Shown in pieces: positions 15,410 through 22,827 of a stretch of 46,621 bases of DNA. The DNA is taken from positions 1-46,621 of the forward strand of contig JAFTSI010000005.1 of assembly GCA_017467345.1 (NCBI GenBank), read 5' to 3'. The stretch comes from Clostridia bacterium. GTDB taxonomy: Bacteria > Bacillota > Clostridia > Christensenellales > Borkfalkiaceae. Position numbers and translations under genes: made by a program. Below the pieces are notes generated by a model. That model was not told the origin of the DNA, searched no databases, and saw only the letters and a program-made list of their open reading frames with translations. How positions within the stretch are numbered: the first letter of the stretch is position 1; every line of letters starts with the position of its first letter.

Positions 15410-16339
15410 ATGGTTTACGAAAATATTTTACAAGCAATAGGTCATACGCCTATTATTAAATTAAATAAAATGGTTGACAAAGATAGTGCCGACATTTTGG
15501 TTAAGTTTGAAGGCCTTAATGTTGGTGGGTCTATTAAAACGCGCACGGCTTTCAATATGATTACCGAAGCCGAAAAGCAAGGCATTATAAACGAAAACAC
15601 TATTATTGTTGAGCCCACAAGTGGAAATCAAGGCATAGGTTTAAGTTTGGTTGGCGCAGTTAAGGGTTATAAAACCATTATTATTATGCCCGATAGTGTT
15701 AGCGAAGAAAGGCGCAAACTTGTTTGCCATTACGGTGCTGAAGTAATTTTAGTCCACGATAATGGAAATATAGGCGATTGCATAGATGAGTGCTTAAAAC
15801 TTGCCCTTAAAATGCAAGAAGAAAATCCTAATGTGTTTGTTCCACAACAATTTGAAAACCCTGCAAACCCTATGGTGCATCGCCACCACACAGGCCTTGA
15901 AATATTAGAGCAAGTGGCAGGTCCTATTCACGGATTTTGTTCGGGGATAGGAACTGGTGGAACTATAACGGGCATAGGCGAAGTGTTAAAGGCGCAAAAC
16001 CCAGATATTAAGATTTGGGCAGTAGAGCCTGAAAACGCGGCAATTCTTGCAGGTGGAACAATAGGCACACATATTCAAATGGGTATAGGCGACGGGCTTA
16101 TTCCACCAGTATTAAACTGCAATATTTACGAAAGTGTTTGCGTTATTTCTGATGAAGAGGCACTTCAAACTTCTCGCGATTTAGCAAGGCTTGAAGGTAT
16201 TATGTGTGGTATTTCATCTGGAACAAATGTGGCGGCGGCAAAACGCCTTGCAAAAATACTTGGCAAGGGCAAAACGGTTGTGACCGTTCTTCCAGACACG
16301 GCTGAAAGATATTTTTCAACCCCACTGTTTGAAAAATAA
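15410..16339 (+). CDS. cysK: Cysteine synthase (O-acetylserine sulfhydrylase), Clostridia variant
   Basis: A 309-residue fold-type II PLP enzyme that makes cysteine from O-acetylserine and sulfide. The PLP Lys is in GGSIKTRTAF, the substrate loop is EPTSGNQGIGL, and the phosphate loop is GIGTGGTITG. These differ from textbook CysK (GSSVKDR and TSGNTGIGL), marking a branch common in Clostridia; the strand order and SSGTNVAA near the end are conserved. The frame opens at a TTG at 15377, but the Shine-Dalgarno AAAGGG selects the ATG at 15410. No CysE is nearby. A related PLP activity is possible. Confidence 0.88.
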   Translation: MVYENILQAIGHTPIIKLNKMVDKDSADILVKFEGLNVGGSIKTRTAFNMITEAEKQGIINENTIIVEPTSGNQGIGLSLVGAVKGYKTIIIMPDSVSEERRKLVCHYGAEVILVHDNGNIGDCIDECLKLALKMQEENPNVFVPQQFENPANPMVHRHHTGLEILEQVAGPIHGFCSGIGTGGTITGIGEVLKAQNPDIKIWAVEPENAAILAGGTIGTHIQMGIGDGLIPPVLNCNIYESVCVISDEEALQTSRDLARLEGIMCGISSGTNVAAAKRLAKILGKGKTVVTVLPDTAERYFSTPLFEK

Positions 16340-16354
16340 AAAGTTTTAATTTTA

Positions 16355-16391
16355 TAAAAAAATCACCAACGATTGTTGGTGATTTTTTTTG
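16355..16391. terminator. Bidirectional terminator between cysK and the beta-helix gene
   Basis: AATCACCAAC and GTTGGTGATT pair around GATT, flanked by A-run and T-run, between converging genes. Confidence 0.88.
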
Positions 16392-16404
16392 ATTTTTAAT
16401 TAAA

Positions 16405-18372
16405 TTATCGTTCAATTGCGCCTATATCTACCGTGCCGTTAAGCCTTGGCTTTAGGTTGAAGTCGTAGTCGCCGTAGTTGGTAGATGCGCCACTATTAAT
16501 AACAACCGAATCGGCAGAGGGGGTGAATGTTGCATCTAGCGTTAAGTTGCCCGTAATAACCGTTGCGCCCGTTGTCGTTGTAAAGGCGGAAACGCCTGTT
16601 TGCGTTGATTCAAACATATTAAACTTATATTTGTTAGTTGCGGTGTTTTCAACTGAAATATAGTTTTTGGTAAAGGTTATATTTTTGCAATAGGTGCTAG
16701 AAAAATCTGTTCTAATAACCGTTTTGCCTTGACCGGCTTTAATAATATTGTTAACGAAGTTAATTCCGTTTACTTTGGCAATTATAATTTCCGTGCCGTT
16801 GTTTACAAGTGTGTTGTTGGCAAAGGTTGTAGATTGAACTACGCCTGTGGTTGTTTTATCGTATCCACCAACCCTTATGCCAACTACGGTGTTGTTATAA
16901 ATTATATTGTTGCGAACTAGTATGTTTTTAACGGGGTAGTTTTCTTGTAATTCTTCAGAGCCTATCTCTATACCAAACTGGCTATCGGTTATAGTGTTAT
17001 ATTGTAATATAATATCTCGTGCGCCGTCTACGTATAATCCTGCACAATCGGCATAACCGCACTTACTATTAGAAATAGTGTTTCCACTAGCCACGCAATA
17101 TCTTGGTTGGTCTAGCGAAGGCGTTTCGCAATAGCCTGCGTTCCCATAAAAATCAATGCCTATGTTAGAGTTATCGTAAACGTTGTTTTCTAGCACGTAA
17201 ACGTATTCGCAGTTGCCCGTAACAGATAGGGTTTCTGCCCAGCCCGTAATATTATCGTGCATAGAGCAGTTTGCTACTATAACGTTAGAAACGGGTGCGT
17301 CGCTTTCACCACTTATTAAAATTGCATTTCCGCTTGAATCTTCTTCGGTTTCTGGGTCAGTTGCGTTGGTTTTAATGTGGTGAATATTTAAGTTTCTAAA
17401 AATCAAATGGTCTTGTCCGTCGCCCCAAATAGCAATCCCATATCCGTTATAAGCAACAACGTTTGCAATCTCTATGCCTTCTATAACAGTATAGCAACAA
17501 TACGCGCCGATTTGCAATCCGTATGATTCGTTAGAAGTGTTGCTGTTAGTTATAATAACCGTTGCACCGGGGTAGTTTCTAATAGTTATATAGTTATTGG
17601 CATCGCCTTTGGTTTCTATGTAAAATCCATCGCCAGTGCTTTCGGTGTAAGTTCCACCAAGTAGATATAGCGTTTGCCCTTTGTTAACGCTATCAAGCGC
17701 ATCTTGAAGGGAATAGGGGTTGTTTTTCGTTCCGTTTCCATTTCCGTTTGGCGATGCGTATATCGCGTTTGAAACTATAGGTGCATTAAAATTATATTCG
17801 CCAAGATTTTTATAATAGTTAATAAAGTTTGCATCGTTAATGATAGCACCATTTAAATATCTATCAGTCTTTTGCGCAAATGTTAAAGGCGTTTCTTGTT
17901 CGTTACCATCTTCGGGCTCGTTACCACTAGACCCGCTGTCGCCACCGCTTTCAGGCTCGTTACCACCAGACCCGCTGTCGCTACCGCTTTCAGGCTCGTT
18001 ACCACTAGACCCGCTGTCGCCACCGCTTTCAGGCTCGTTACCACTAGACCCGCTGTCGCCACCGCTTTCGGGCTCGTTACCACTAGACCCGCTGTCGCCA
18101 CCGCTTTCGGGCTCGTTACCACTAGACCCACTGTTGCCACCGCTTTCGGGTTCGTTATCATCGTTATCGTTGGAATCTTCTTCGTCGTTGATAGATTCGT
18201 CATCTTCATTGTCGTTATCGTTTGATTCGTTGTTATCTGCGCCATCAGTGAATGAAGAAAAAAACGAAGAGCAATCGCTTGGTATTAAGCTTTGAATATC
18301 AAAACAAGCGGTTGAAAATAGCAGTGATAAAATGCAAATAAAAATTGTAAATAGTTTTAGTAATTTTTTCAT
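16405..18372 (-). CDS. Surface lipoprotein with repeat linker and parallel beta-helix domain
   Basis: About 655 residues. A signal ending STAC predicts lipid anchoring. An acidic Asp/Asn/Glu stretch follows, then a linker of about six 13-residue repeats (NEPESGGDSGSSG) and a large C-terminal right-handed beta-helix. The helix part has many NN(T/I) and G-N turn motifs and starts with the ASPNGNGNGTKNNPYSLQDA block typical of NosD/DUF1565-like and pectate-lyase-like proteins. Such proteins bind or cleave polysaccharides, but no catalytic residues can be assigned. AGAGGG selects the ATG at 18372 over the upstream TTG. Single gene with its own promoter. Confidence 0.85.
   Translation of the reverse strand: MKKLLKLFTIFICILSLLFSTACFDIQSLIPSDCSSFFSSFTDGADNNESNDNDNEDDESINDEEDSNDNDDNEPESGGNSGSSGNEPESGGDSGSSGNEPESGGDSGSSGNEPESGGDSGSSGNEPESGSDSGSGGNEPESGGDSGSSGNEPEDGNEQETPLTFAQKTDRYLNGAIINDANFINYYKNLGEYNFNAPIVSNAIYASPNGNGNGTKNNPYSLQDALDSVNKGQTLYLLGGTYTESTGDGFYIETKGDANNYITIRNYPGATVIITNSNTSNESYGLQIGAYCCYTVIEGIEIANVVAYNGYGIAIWGDGQDHLIFRNLNIHHIKTNATDPETEEDSSGNAILISGESDAPVSNVIVANCSMHDNITGWAETLSVTGNCEYVYVLENNVYDNSNIGIDFYGNAGYCETPSLDQPRYCVASGNTISNSKCGYADCAGLYVDGARDIILQYNTITDSQFGIEIGSEELQENYPVKNILVRNNIIYNNTVVGIRVGGYDKTTTGVVQSTTFANNTLVNNGTEIIIAKVNGINFVNNIIKAGQGKTVIRTDFSSTYCKNITFTKNYISVENTATNKYKFNMFESTQTGVSAFTTTTGATVITGNLTLDATFTPSADSVVINSGASTNYGDYDFNLKPRLNGTVDIGAIER
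17912..18158 (-). repeat. In-frame 39-base tandem repeats (linker)
   Basis: About six copies of a 39-base unit encoding NEPESGGDSGSSG, with few base differences (one unit reads GSDSGSGG). The unit length is a multiple of three, so copy number can change without breaking the frame. Confidence 0.9.
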
Positions 18373-18389
18373 AAAACCCTCTGACAATT

Positions 18390-18418
18390 AGCATAACATT
18401 TTTTACGTTATAAGTCAA
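18390..18418 (-). promoter_or_regulatory. Promoter of the beta-helix lipoprotein gene
   Basis: Minus strand TTGACT (18418-18413), 17 bp, TATGCT (18395-18390). Confidence 0.75.
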
Positions 18419-18423
18419 TAACA

Positions 18424-18456
18424 ATAAAAAGCCATCAACGATAGTTGGTGGCTTTA
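18424..18456 (-). terminator. Terminator of gtrA
   Basis: AAAGCCACCAAC and GTTGATGGCTTT (minus strand) pair around TATC, followed by TTATTGTT. It lies just upstream of the next promoter. Confidence 0.82.
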
Positions 18457-18470
18457 AGTTAACTATTCTT

Positions 18471-18920
18471 CTATATTTTCTTTTGCTGGTTCGGTGCTAT
18501 TTTTTCTTTTTTAACGGCGGTGTCGCAAGAGTTGCGGTAAACTAAATATCTTGTGTATAAAAACTCTAAAACAAAATTAGAAATCATAGTAACTGCTAAA
18601 ACCAAGTATTCGTTTGCGCCGTTAGTTTCGGCAAGGTTTCCTAATATGGTTGAAACAGGGGTAAACACGGCATAAAAAGCAAGCACTAAAAGCATTGCTA
18701 TTTTAACATTGTTTGCCGATTTAAATGTAAACTTACGGTTAATAGTAAAGTTCCAAATAACCGAAAGCAAAAGCGAAGTAAGGTATGCTACCCAGTAGTT
18801 CCAACGAAATGCTTCGTTAAAAAGTGTAAAACTGCCTATTTGAACAATTCCTGCGCTTATTGAAATAATTAAAAACTTAAGCGCGCGAAAAAACTCTTTT
18901 AAATCTTTTTTCTTTTCCAT
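18471..18920 (-). CDS. GtrA-family membrane protein
   Basis: About 150 residues with four membrane helices. The GtrA/DPMS2 signature is visible as WNYWVAYLTSLLLSVIWNFTINRKFTF. GtrA proteins are thought to move or position polyprenyl-linked sugars for wall or surface polysaccharide decoration. The frame extends upstream to 19010, but GAGGG six bases before the ATG at 18920 and a promoter inside the extension favour the shorter protein. The neighbouring surface lipoprotein fits an envelope role, but a GtrB-type glycosyltransferase partner is not in the window. Confidence 0.88.
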   Translation of the reverse strand: MEKKKDLKEFFRALKFLIISISAGIVQIGSFTLFNEAFRWNYWVAYLTSLLLSVIWNFTINRKFTFKSANNVKIAMLLVLAFYAVFTPVSTILGNLAETNGANEYLVLAVTMISNFVLEFLYTRYLVYRNSCDTAVKKEKIAPNQQKKI

Positions 18921-18950
18921 AATCCCTCTTAAAAACTTTTCCTTGGCTTT

Positions 18951-18981
18951 ATAATAAACGATTGTTGACGAATATGTCAAC
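18951..18981 (-). promoter_or_regulatory. Promoter of gtrA with palindromic -35 region
   Basis: Minus strand TTGACA (18980-18975), 18 bp, TATTAT (18956-18951). The -35 belongs to a perfect inverted repeat GTTGAC-6-GTCAAC (18964-18981). Confidence 0.7.
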
Positions 18982-19001
18982 AAAATACCATAAAAAAGTG
19001 C

Positions 19002-19030
19002 TTGCAACATTTTTTAGGTAGTGCTAAAAT
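19002..19030 (+). promoter_or_regulatory. Promoter of the GNAT gene
   Basis: TTGCAA (19002-19007), 17 bp, TAAAAT (19025-19030). Confidence 0.75.
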
Positions 19031-19061
19031 CATTATTGATAAATTAAAACAAAGGTGAATT

Positions 19062-19535
19062 ATGCAGTATAGGTTGGCGGTAAAGGAAGACGCAAAAAGA
19101 TTATTTAATTTGCTTGAAGAAGTTCAAGATTTGCATGCAACAGGTAGACCTGATATCTTTATAAAAGGCGCAAGTAAATATACTATTAAAGAAATAGAAA
19201 ATATTATTGAAAACGAAAACACGCCCGTGTTTGTTGCCATTGATTGCAATAATAAAGTTATGGGCTATGCCTTTTGCTCAATAGAAAGCGCCCAAAATAG
19301 CAACAACTTGCAACCCATAAAAACCCTTTATATTGACGACCTTTGCATTGATAAAAGCCTAAGAAGACGGGGCGAAGGGGAAAAACTATATAACTATGTT
19401 TTGCAAAAAGCAAAAGAACTTGATTGCTACCATTTAACCTTAAATGTTTGGCACTTAAACGAAAGCGCGTTAAAGTTTTACCAAAAACTTGGTATGCTCC
19501 CCTTAAAAACCACAATGGAACAAATTGTTAAATAA
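19062..19535 (+). CDS. GNAT-family N-acetyltransferase
   Basis: 157 residues with the GNAT fold. Motif A, the acetyl-CoA pyrophosphate loop, is LYIDDLCIDKSLRRRGEGEKLYNYV, with RRRGEG in the place of the usual R/Q-x-x-G-x-G/A; motif B follows as NVWHLNESALKFYQKLGM. The substrate cannot be told from sequence. AAAGGTG precedes the ATG by about six bases. It is divergent from gtrA and stands alone between promoter and terminator, so it is probably a small-molecule or protein acetylase acting independently of its neighbours. Confidence 0.9.
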   Translation: MQYRLAVKEDAKRLFNLLEEVQDLHATGRPDIFIKGASKYTIKEIENIIENENTPVFVAIDCNNKVMGYAFCSIESAQNSNNLQPIKTLYIDDLCIDKSLRRRGEGEKLYNYVLQKAKELDCYHLTLNVWHLNESALKFYQKLGMLPLKTTMEQIVK

Positions 19536-19578
19536 TAAAAAAACCACCACGGAAACAACAGTGGTGGTTTTTGTTTTT
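19536..19578. terminator. Bidirectional terminator after the GNAT gene
   Basis: AAAAACCACCAC and GTGGTGGTTTTT pair around a 10-base loop between converging genes. Confidence 0.85.
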
Positions 19579-19583
19579 AAGGT

Positions 19584-20432
19584 TTATTTTTTGATAGGTA
19601 ATAGCATACGGGTTTGGGATTTATATTCGGCAAAACCTTCTTTTGAGGATTGACGGTTATCTGCCATAGGAATACTTACGAATAAGAATAATAATGTGTT
19701 AAGTAATGCGCCAAAGCAAACATACCAAAGGGAAATGTTAACAACTAAAAGTGAAAGAGAAATGCCCCACCACATAAGTATTTCGCCCAAGTAGTTTGGG
19801 TGGCGCGAATATTTCCAAAGCCCAGTTCTTATAAAAGGCGTAGTTCTGTTTAGCCTATAAGCGTGCATTTGAATATCGCTTATGCCTTGCAAGGTAAATG
19901 CAAAGCACGATAGAGTAAAGAAGATATAACTACCTGCGTTTGCTTGAGCCGGGTAAATGATTAAGTAAACGGCAGGAAGAGTGCAAGCGTAAACAATTAA
20001 GGTGGGAACAAGGTGTATGCCCACTAAGTTGATAATAAAATACCACTTGCCAGTTTTTTCTTTGAGCATAGTGTAGCGCCAGTCTTGATGGTTAAGCCCT
20101 TTAAATGTGTAAGCCCAGTTAGCCGTGAGCCTTGCTCCCCAAATGCAAACGGCAATAAGCGCCAAAATTGCAGGGGTAGAAAGGGTGTGATAAAAGGCAA
20201 AAGCCACTAAAATCACTATGGGCTGAACGCTCCAGTATGGGTCATAAACAGATGCGTTTTTAAATATTAAACTAAAAATAAAGGTAAAAACGGTTGCCAC
20301 TATATCGGCAATTAAAAGGTTTATGGCAAAGTGGAAAGGGAAAAAGAAATAAATCACAATTCCAACTGCGCTTGCAAGCGCGTAAACCATAAACACAATA
20401 AAAAATGAGAGTGGGCGATTGATATTATACAT
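19584..20432 (-). CDS. DUF1295 / steroid 5-alpha-reductase-like membrane protein
   Basis: 282 residues with six to seven membrane helices. The C-terminal segment GLWKYSRHPNYLGEILMWWG is the signature of the DUF1295/isoprenylcysteine methyltransferase/steroid reductase superfamily, in which it binds a nucleotide cofactor. The bacterial reaction is not established; lipid or isoprenoid modification is the usual guess. The start is 4 bases after the stop of the lipid kinase, whose final AGG supplies the Shine-Dalgarno site, so the two are coupled; a shared lipid role would fit. Confidence 0.85.
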   Translation of the reverse strand: MYNINRPLSFFIVFMVYALASAVGIVIYFFFPFHFAINLLIADIVATVFTFIFSLIFKNASVYDPYWSVQPIVILVAFAFYHTLSTPAILALIAVCIWGARLTANWAYTFKGLNHQDWRYTMLKEKTGKWYFIINLVGIHLVPTLIVYACTLPAVYLIIYPAQANAGSYIFFTLSCFAFTLQGISDIQMHAYRLNRTTPFIRTGLWKYSRHPNYLGEILMWWGISLSLLVVNISLWYVCFGALLNTLLFLFVSIPMADNRQSSKEGFAEYKSQTRMLLPIKK

Positions 20433-20436
20433 AATT

Positions 20437-21309
20437 TTACCTATAAACCCTTAAAGTGTTAGAAACGATTTTAACTTCAAAAGGAATATTTTCGTAAAGT
20501 TCGCCATCAACATTAACAACATAATCTCCTTTTGGGAATATTTTAATTTCTTCCATATTTTGATGGTGGCTTTCTTTTAATGTTAAAATCTTGCCAGATT
20601 TAAGTTTAATAAACGCGTTAATAATTTTAAGCCCGTTAATTTGGTCAACAACCAAAAAGTCAAGTTTATTATCGGTTGGGTCTGCAACAGGGCAAATAGG
20701 GATACCGCCACCGTATCTATGGCCATTAGCAATGCAAGCAGTAAAGGAAAAGTGCGAAGTTCTTTTGCCGTTAACTTCTGATTCAAACTCAATATACTTA
20801 TAGTCAAAAAGAGTTTTGATAAGCGAAGTAGTGTAGCCAAACTTACTTTTCTTTTTAAGCGCTTGGTATCTTTTAAGCACATCAGCATCAATGCCCGTGC
20901 CTATAATATTTAATCCCCTAACTGTTGGCATTTGCATAAAGTCGGTATACTTAGGCTCTCCGTCTAAAATGAGATTGAGTGCTTCAACAGGGTCAAGTGG
21001 AAGTTTAAGCGAAGATGCAAAATCGTTGCCCGTTCCACAAGGAATAATGCCAAGCGCAACCCTATCAAAATTAGAAAAGCCGTTAATAACTTCGTGCAAA
21101 GTTCCGTCGCCCCCGATAACAATAATATCGGTAGCGCCTGCTTGAATAAGCATTTCGGTAAGTTCGGTTGCCTGCTTGGGGCTTTTTGTCATATGGATAA
21201 CATATTCCACATTTTTTTCTAAAAGGCGCGCTTCAATTTTTGGCAAAGCCTTTTTAATTTTCTTTCCATCTTTTCCACCGGCAGATGGGTTTACAATAAA
21301 GTCAAGCAT
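20437..21309 (-). CDS. Diacylglycerol-kinase-family lipid kinase (YegS/BmrU/DgkB type)
   Basis: 290 residues with the DAGK catalytic domain: the nucleotide-binding VIGGDGTLHEVINGF, the IIPCGTGNDFASSL loop, and NPSAGGKDGKK at the N terminus. Soluble members of this family phosphorylate diacylglycerol or related lipids and feed phospholipid recycling after lipoteichoic acid synthesis. GAAGGT precedes the ATG. First gene of a two-gene operon with the DUF1295 protein, driven by a promoter interleaved with that of cca on the other strand. Confidence 0.93.
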   Translation of the reverse strand: MLDFIVNPSAGGKDGKKIKKALPKIEARLLEKNVEYVIHMTKSPKQATELTEMLIQAGATDIIVIGGDGTLHEVINGFSNFDRVALGIIPCGTGNDFASSLKLPLDPVEALNLILDGEPKYTDFMQMPTVRGLNIIGTGIDADVLKRYQALKKKSKFGYTTSLIKTLFDYKYIEFESEVNGKRTSHFSFTACIANGHRYGGGIPICPVADPTDNKLDFLVVDQINGLKIINAFIKLKSGKILTLKESHHQNMEEIKIFPKGDYVVNVDGELYENIPFEVKIVSNTLRVYR

Positions 21310-21338
21310 TTTTTACCTTCTGTAAAATTATTAAAACC

Positions 21339-21367
21339 ATTTTACTATATATTTGAAAAAAATACAA
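21339..21367 (-). promoter_or_regulatory. Promoter of the lipid kinase operon
   Basis: Minus strand TTGTAT (21367-21362), 17 bp, TAAAAT (21344-21339); physically interleaved with the cca promoter. Confidence 0.7.
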
Positions 21368-21382
21368 GATTTATGGTATAAT
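21353..21382 (+). promoter_or_regulatory. Promoter of cca, leaderless
   Basis: TTGAAA (21353-21358), 18 bp, TATAAT (21377-21382). The expected start, 7 bases on, is the ATG at 21389. Confidence 0.8.
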
Positions 21383-21388
21383 TAAAAT

Positions 21389-22741
21389 ATGAAATTGCCA
21401 GTATCCCAAAAATTGAATAGTTTAGCGCAAAGTTTAAGCCCACACTCAATTTATATCGTGGGTGGTTTTGTGCGCAATTTTTTAATTGACGGTAGCATTT
21501 CTAAAGACTGCGACCTTGCTGGCGATATACCAGTAGAAGTTCTTGAAGAAAAGGTTAAAGCCGTAGGCTATGAAATAAAATCAATTTATAAAAGAACCCA
21601 AACCTTGGTTTTTGGCGATAGTATAGAAAGATACGAATACACGGCTTTTAGGGAAGAAACCTATGCGATAGGTGGGGCGCACTCACCAACCGAAACGCGC
21701 AGGGTGAGTGATATTGTGGTTGATGCAAAGCGCCGTGATTTTAAGTGCAACGCAGTTTATTACGATATATTAAACGAAAAAATTGTTGACCCACTTGGTG
21801 GCGTAAAAGATATTGAAGAAAAACGGCTTGACACGGTTATCGCGCCAAGCGAAGTTTTTTCACACGACGGGTTAAGGCTAATGCGCCTTGCAAGGTTTAC
21901 GGGCGAACTTAATTTTAAGCCTACAAAAGAAGTGCTTGAAAGCGCAAAACAATATTCTTTTAATATAAAAGAGATTTCAGCAGAGCGAATATATAGCGAA
22001 CTAAAACTAATTTTAGAAAGCGATAGCAAATATTCGTTTTCGTCAAAAACGGGGCATTATGACGGGCTTAAAGTTTTAGACGAAACGCGCGTTTTAGATT
22101 ATATTTTGCCCGAACTAACTTTGGGTAGGGGTATGCCACAGCGAAGTGATTACCATAGGTATGATGTGCTTGAACACTCTTTAAGAAGTGTGTTATACGC
22201 AAAGCCAAATGTTAGACTATACGCGCTTTTGCACGATATAGGAAAGCCATTTGCTATGCAAAAAGATAATAAGTATCACTTGCACGGAGTTTATGGGAAA
22301 GAGATAGTAAAAACCGTTTTAACAAGGCTTAAAGCCGAAAACAAAACTATAAGCGAAAGTGTGTTTTTAACCGAAAGCCATATGCTTGATATTAAGAGCG
22401 ATATGAAAGAAGGGAAACTTAAACTTTTCATAGTTGAAAATTACCCACTTATTGAAAAATTATTAAACTTAAAGCAAGCCGATTTTTCGGCAAGTAAAGA
22501 TGATTTATCTATTTGTCCAACGGTAGTTAAATGGCGCGAAGTAATAAAAAATATGAAAAAAAATAAAGTGCCGTTTACCCTAAAAGAATTAAACATTTCG
22601 GCAAAAACACTAATAGATATGGGTTTTTCAGGGGTTAAAGTGGGCAACACCCTTAAAAAATTGCACAAAATTTGCGTTTTAGACCCGAAAATGAACAACG
22701 CTGAAAAACTTGCGCTTATTGCCGTTAAGGGCAAAATATAA
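21389..22741 (+). CDS. cca: CCA tRNA nucleotidyltransferase with HD domain
   Basis: 450 residues. The head has the polymerase-beta-type nucleotidyltransferase motif IYIVGGFVRN with the metal-binding Asp pair in KDCDLAGD; the RNA-binding region includes FSHDGLRLMRLARFTGEL; an HD phosphohydrolase domain follows with LLHDIGKP at about 280. It adds or repairs the 3' CCA of tRNAs, although the two tRNAs in this window encode CCA, which points to repair. It could be a poly(A) polymerase paralogue, but the HD domain and length favour CCA addition. No Shine-Dalgarno site; probably leaderless. Confidence 0.93.
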   Translation: MKLPVSQKLNSLAQSLSPHSIYIVGGFVRNFLIDGSISKDCDLAGDIPVEVLEEKVKAVGYEIKSIYKRTQTLVFGDSIERYEYTAFREETYAIGGAHSPTETRRVSDIVVDAKRRDFKCNAVYYDILNEKIVDPLGGVKDIEEKRLDTVIAPSEVFSHDGLRLMRLARFTGELNFKPTKEVLESAKQYSFNIKEISAERIYSELKLILESDSKYSFSSKTGHYDGLKVLDETRVLDYILPELTLGRGMPQRSDYHRYDVLEHSLRSVLYAKPNVRLYALLHDIGKPFAMQKDNKYHLHGVYGKEIVKTVLTRLKAENKTISESVFLTESHMLDIKSDMKEGKLKLFIVENYPLIEKLLNLKQADFSASKDDLSICPTVVKWREVIKNMKKNKVPFTLKELNISAKTLIDMGFSGVKVGNTLKKLHKICVLDPKMNNAEKLALIAVKGKI

Positions 22742-22751
22742 AGCGTAGTCG

Positions 22752-22780
22752 TTGACAAAAGAAAGTTATTAGAGTATAAT
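22752..22780 (+). promoter_or_regulatory. Consensus promoter of the 554-residue membrane protein
   Basis: TTGACA (22752-22757), 17 bp, TATAAT (22775-22780). Confidence 0.88.
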
Positions 22781-22827
22781 TATCTTTAACTTTTACAAGC
22801 GAAAATGTTGAGTAAAAAGGAAAGGAA

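Noticed and set aside
17912-18158. Regular 39-base repeats resembling a CRISPR array
   Set aside because: The repeats are head-to-tail without spacers, keep a reading frame (NEPESGGDSGSSG) and lie inside a larger coding gene.
17840-18295. Open frames on the plus strand across the repeat linker
   Set aside because: They are shadows of the repetitive coding sequence, with no start signals and extreme composition.
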